Positions 62,332 through 64,000 of a stretch of DNA of 64,000 nt are shown here, one piece after another (the stretch's first letter is position 1; each line of letters starts with the position of its first letter). A program made the translations under genes and the position numbers. The stretch is taken from assembly GCF_041431415.1 (NCBI RefSeq), contig NZ_CP107845.1, positions 4,526,001 through 4,590,000 of the forward strand, written 5' to 3'. Origin of the DNA: Streptomyces sp. NBC_00513 (GTDB lineage Bacteria > Actinomycetota > Actinomycetes > Streptomycetales > Streptomycetaceae). A model generated the notes under the pieces. It searched no databases. It saw only the letters and a list, made by a program, of their open reading frames with translations, and had not been told where the DNA came from.

Positions 62332-63068
62332 GCGACGACCCGGCCGTGCACAACGGCAACGGCAGCGGGGACGGGAACAACGTTCCCGCCCCCAGGGGCA
62401 CCACCGGCCCCGAGGTGATCGGCGTCCGCAAGGGCATGTTCGGCGCCGCGGCCGGCGGGGACACCAGCGGCTACGGCGGCCTCGTCCGCACCGTGGCCAT
62501 GCCCGGCGCGACGAGCCGCCCGTACGGTTCCTGGTTCGACGAGGTCGCCGACGAGTTCGAGGGCGCCCTGGAGGAACAGGGCCTGGTCCCCGGGCACGCC
62601 ATCGAGAAGACGGTCGTCGACCGGGGCGAGCTGACCTTCCACGTGGCCCGCGAGCACCTCGTGCGCGTCGCACGGACCCTGCGCGACGACCCGGCCCTGC
62701 GCTTCGAGCTCTGCACCGGCGTCAGCGGGGTCCACTTCCCCGGGGACAAGGGCCGCGAACTGCACGCCGTCTACCACCTGCGCTCGCTCACCCACGGGCG
62801 GATCCTGCGCCTGGAGGTGTCCGTCCCGGACGCCGACCGGCACCTGCCGTCGCTCGTCGAGGTCTATCCGACCAACGACTGGCACGAGCGCGAGGCGTAC
62901 GACTTCTTCGGCCTGATCTTCGACGGCCACCCGGCCCTCACCCGAATCATGATGCCGGACGACTGGCAGGGGTTCCCCCAGCGCAAGGACTACCCGCTCG
63001 GTGGCATCGCCATCGAGTACAAGGGCGCCCAGATCCCGGCTCCCGACCAGAGGAGGTCGTACAGCTGA
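62328..63068 (+). CDS. nuoC: NADH-quinone oxidoreductase subunit C
   Basis: The 246-residue protein has a 75-residue polar N-terminal extension and a core typical of NuoC, ending with [26 protein letters not shown] and [16 protein letters not shown]. It belongs to the peripheral arm and binds NuoD. GTG 62328 overlaps the nuoB stop (GTGA). Confidence 0.93.
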   Translation: MSDDPAVHNGNGSGDGNNVPAPRGTTGPEVIGVRKGMFGAAAGGDTSGYGGLVRTVAMPGATSRPYGSWFDEVADEFEGALEEQGLVPGHAIEKTVVDRGELTFHVAREHLVRVARTLRDDPALRFELCTGVSGVHFPGDKGRELHAVYHLRSLTHGRILRLEVSVPDADRHLPSLVEVYPTNDWHEREAYDFFGLIFDGHPALTRIMMPDDWQGFPQRKDYPLGGIAIEYKGAQIPAPDQRRSYS

Positions 63069-64000
63069 TGTCCACGTCCAACCACGCCTCCTCCAGGGAG
63101 ACCACCGAGGGCCTCGTCTACACCGTCACCGGTGGCGACTGGGACGAGATCGTCCAGTCGGCGGCCCGCGCGGACGACGAGCGGATCGTCGTCAACATGG
63201 GCCCCCAGCACCCCTCCACCCACGGCGTGCTCCGCCTGATCCTGGAGATCGACGGCGAGACCGTCACCGAGGCCCGCTGCGGCATCGGGTACCTCCACAC
63301 CGGCATCGAGAAGAACCTCGAATTCCGGAACTGGACGCAGGGCACCACCTTCGTGACGCGCATGGACTACCTGACGCCGTTCTTCAACGAGACCGCGTAC
63401 TGCCTGGGCGTCGAGAAGCTGCTCGGCATCACCGAGCAGATCCCGGACCGCGCCACCGTCATCCGCGTCCTGCTGATGGAACTCAACCGGCTCTCCTCCC
63501 ACCTGGTGTGCATCGCCACCGGCGGCATGGAGCTGGGCGCGACCACGATCATGATCTACGGGTTCCGCGACCGCGAGCTGATCCTCGACGTGTTCGAGCT
63601 GATCACCGGCCTGCGGATGAACCACGCGTTCATCCGCCCCGGCGGACTGGCCCAGGACCTGCCCCCGGGCGCCATGGACCAGCTGCGCGACTTCGTGAAG
63701 ACCATGAAGAAGAACCTGCCGGAGTACGACAAGCTCGCCACCGGCAACCCCATCTTCAAGGCCCGCATGCAGGACGTCGGCTACCTCGACCTGACCGGCT
63801 GCATGGCGCTCGGCGCCACCGGCCCGATCCTGCGCTCCGCCGGCCTCCCGCACGACCTGCGCAAGACGGACCCGTACTGCGGCTACGAGACCTACGAGTT
63901 CGACGTGCCGACCACCGAGTCCTGCGACTCCTACGGCCGGTTCCTGGTCCGCCTGGAGGAGATGCGCCAGTCGCTGCGGATCGTCGAGCAGTGCCTGGAA
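63068..64000 (+). CDS. nuoD: NADH-quinone oxidoreductase subunit D (partial, cut by window end)
   Basis: The first 311 residues are present; the family has about 440. Visible landmarks are [16 protein letters not shown] (about 42-57, quinone-site His), [24 protein letters not shown] and the [10 protein letters not shown] segment. It is the 49-kDa subunit that forms the quinone pocket with NuoB. The ATG overlaps the nuoC stop by one base (TGATG). The gene continues past the window. Confidence 0.95.
   Translation, partial: MSTSNHASSRETTEGLVYTVTGGDWDEIVQSAARADDERIVVNMGPQHPSTHGVLRLILEIDGETVTEARCGIGYLHTGIEKNLEFRNWTQGTTFVTRMDYLTPFFNETAYCLGVEKLLGITEQIPDRATVIRVLLMELNRLSSHLVCIATGGMELGATTIMIYGFRDRELILDVFELITGLRMNHAFIRPGGLAQDLPPGAMDQLRDFVKTMKKNLPEYDKLATGNPIFKARMQDVGYLDLTGCMALGATGPILRSAGLPHDLRKTDPYCGYETYEFDVPTTESCDSYGRFLVRLEEMRQSLRIVEQCLE

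Overview
The window is chromosomal DNA from a Streptomyces-like actinomycete. The evidence is the very high G+C with G/C-ending codons, many GTG/TTG starts, ATGA/GTGA stop-start overlaps, and the gene content: afsR/afsS, an FO synthase for coenzyme F420, the futalosine menaquinone route, and an XRE-DUF397-ATPase set. I saw no rRNA, tRNA, CRISPR array, integrase or insertion sequence.

Layout. 1-5.2 kb: afsS and afsR on the minus strand with a candidate AfsR box between them, then an amidohydrolase behind a palindromic operator. 5.3-15.8 kb: a secreted serine protease, a NUDIX protein, a small hydrolase, a four-gene ABC export cassette (lipoprotein, adaptor, ATPase, permease) divergent from a two-component pair, an L,D-transpeptidase and a probable membrane terpene cyclase. 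15.9-22.5 kb: a catabolic-looking block of two LLM oxidoreductases, an SDR, an N-acyl-D-amino-acid deacylase and an aldehyde dehydrogenase. 22.5-34 kb: mostly single genes (AlkC-like glycosylase, APC permease, the XRE/DUF397/ATPase set, DinB, another LLM protein, a thioesterase, an ADP-ribosylglycohydrolase). 34-38.5 kb: a frameshifted secreted tyrosine phosphatase, FO synthase and an SDR. 38.8-51.3 kb: a secreted transglycosylase, a cold-shock protein, and a menaquinone group (mqnA, mqnC, menG, a MenJ-like reductase) mixed with a Ser/Thr kinase, a LuxR protein, a DUF3152 protein, glutaminase and a GNAT protein. 51.3-52.7 kb: a decayed patch with an antitoxin-like gene and two 5'-truncated genes facing apart. 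53-59 kb: a second four-gene ABC cassette with the same order as the first. 59-64 kb: an NlpC/P60 protein, an 800-base regulatory region, and the start of the nuo operon (nuoA-nuoD, cut by the window end).

How the parts fit. Menaquinone synthesis and complex I (NADH dehydrogenase) lie together, so the right side is respiratory. The 15-base palindrome CTGACG-N3-CGTCAG occurs before an amidohydrolase, two LLM oxidoreductases and an SDR, spread over 35 kb. This suggests one regulator, not encoded here, controlling a dispersed catabolic regulon. FO synthase lies near LLM proteins that probably use F420. The two ABC cassettes look like paralogues, but only the first sits next to a sensor kinase and response regulator.
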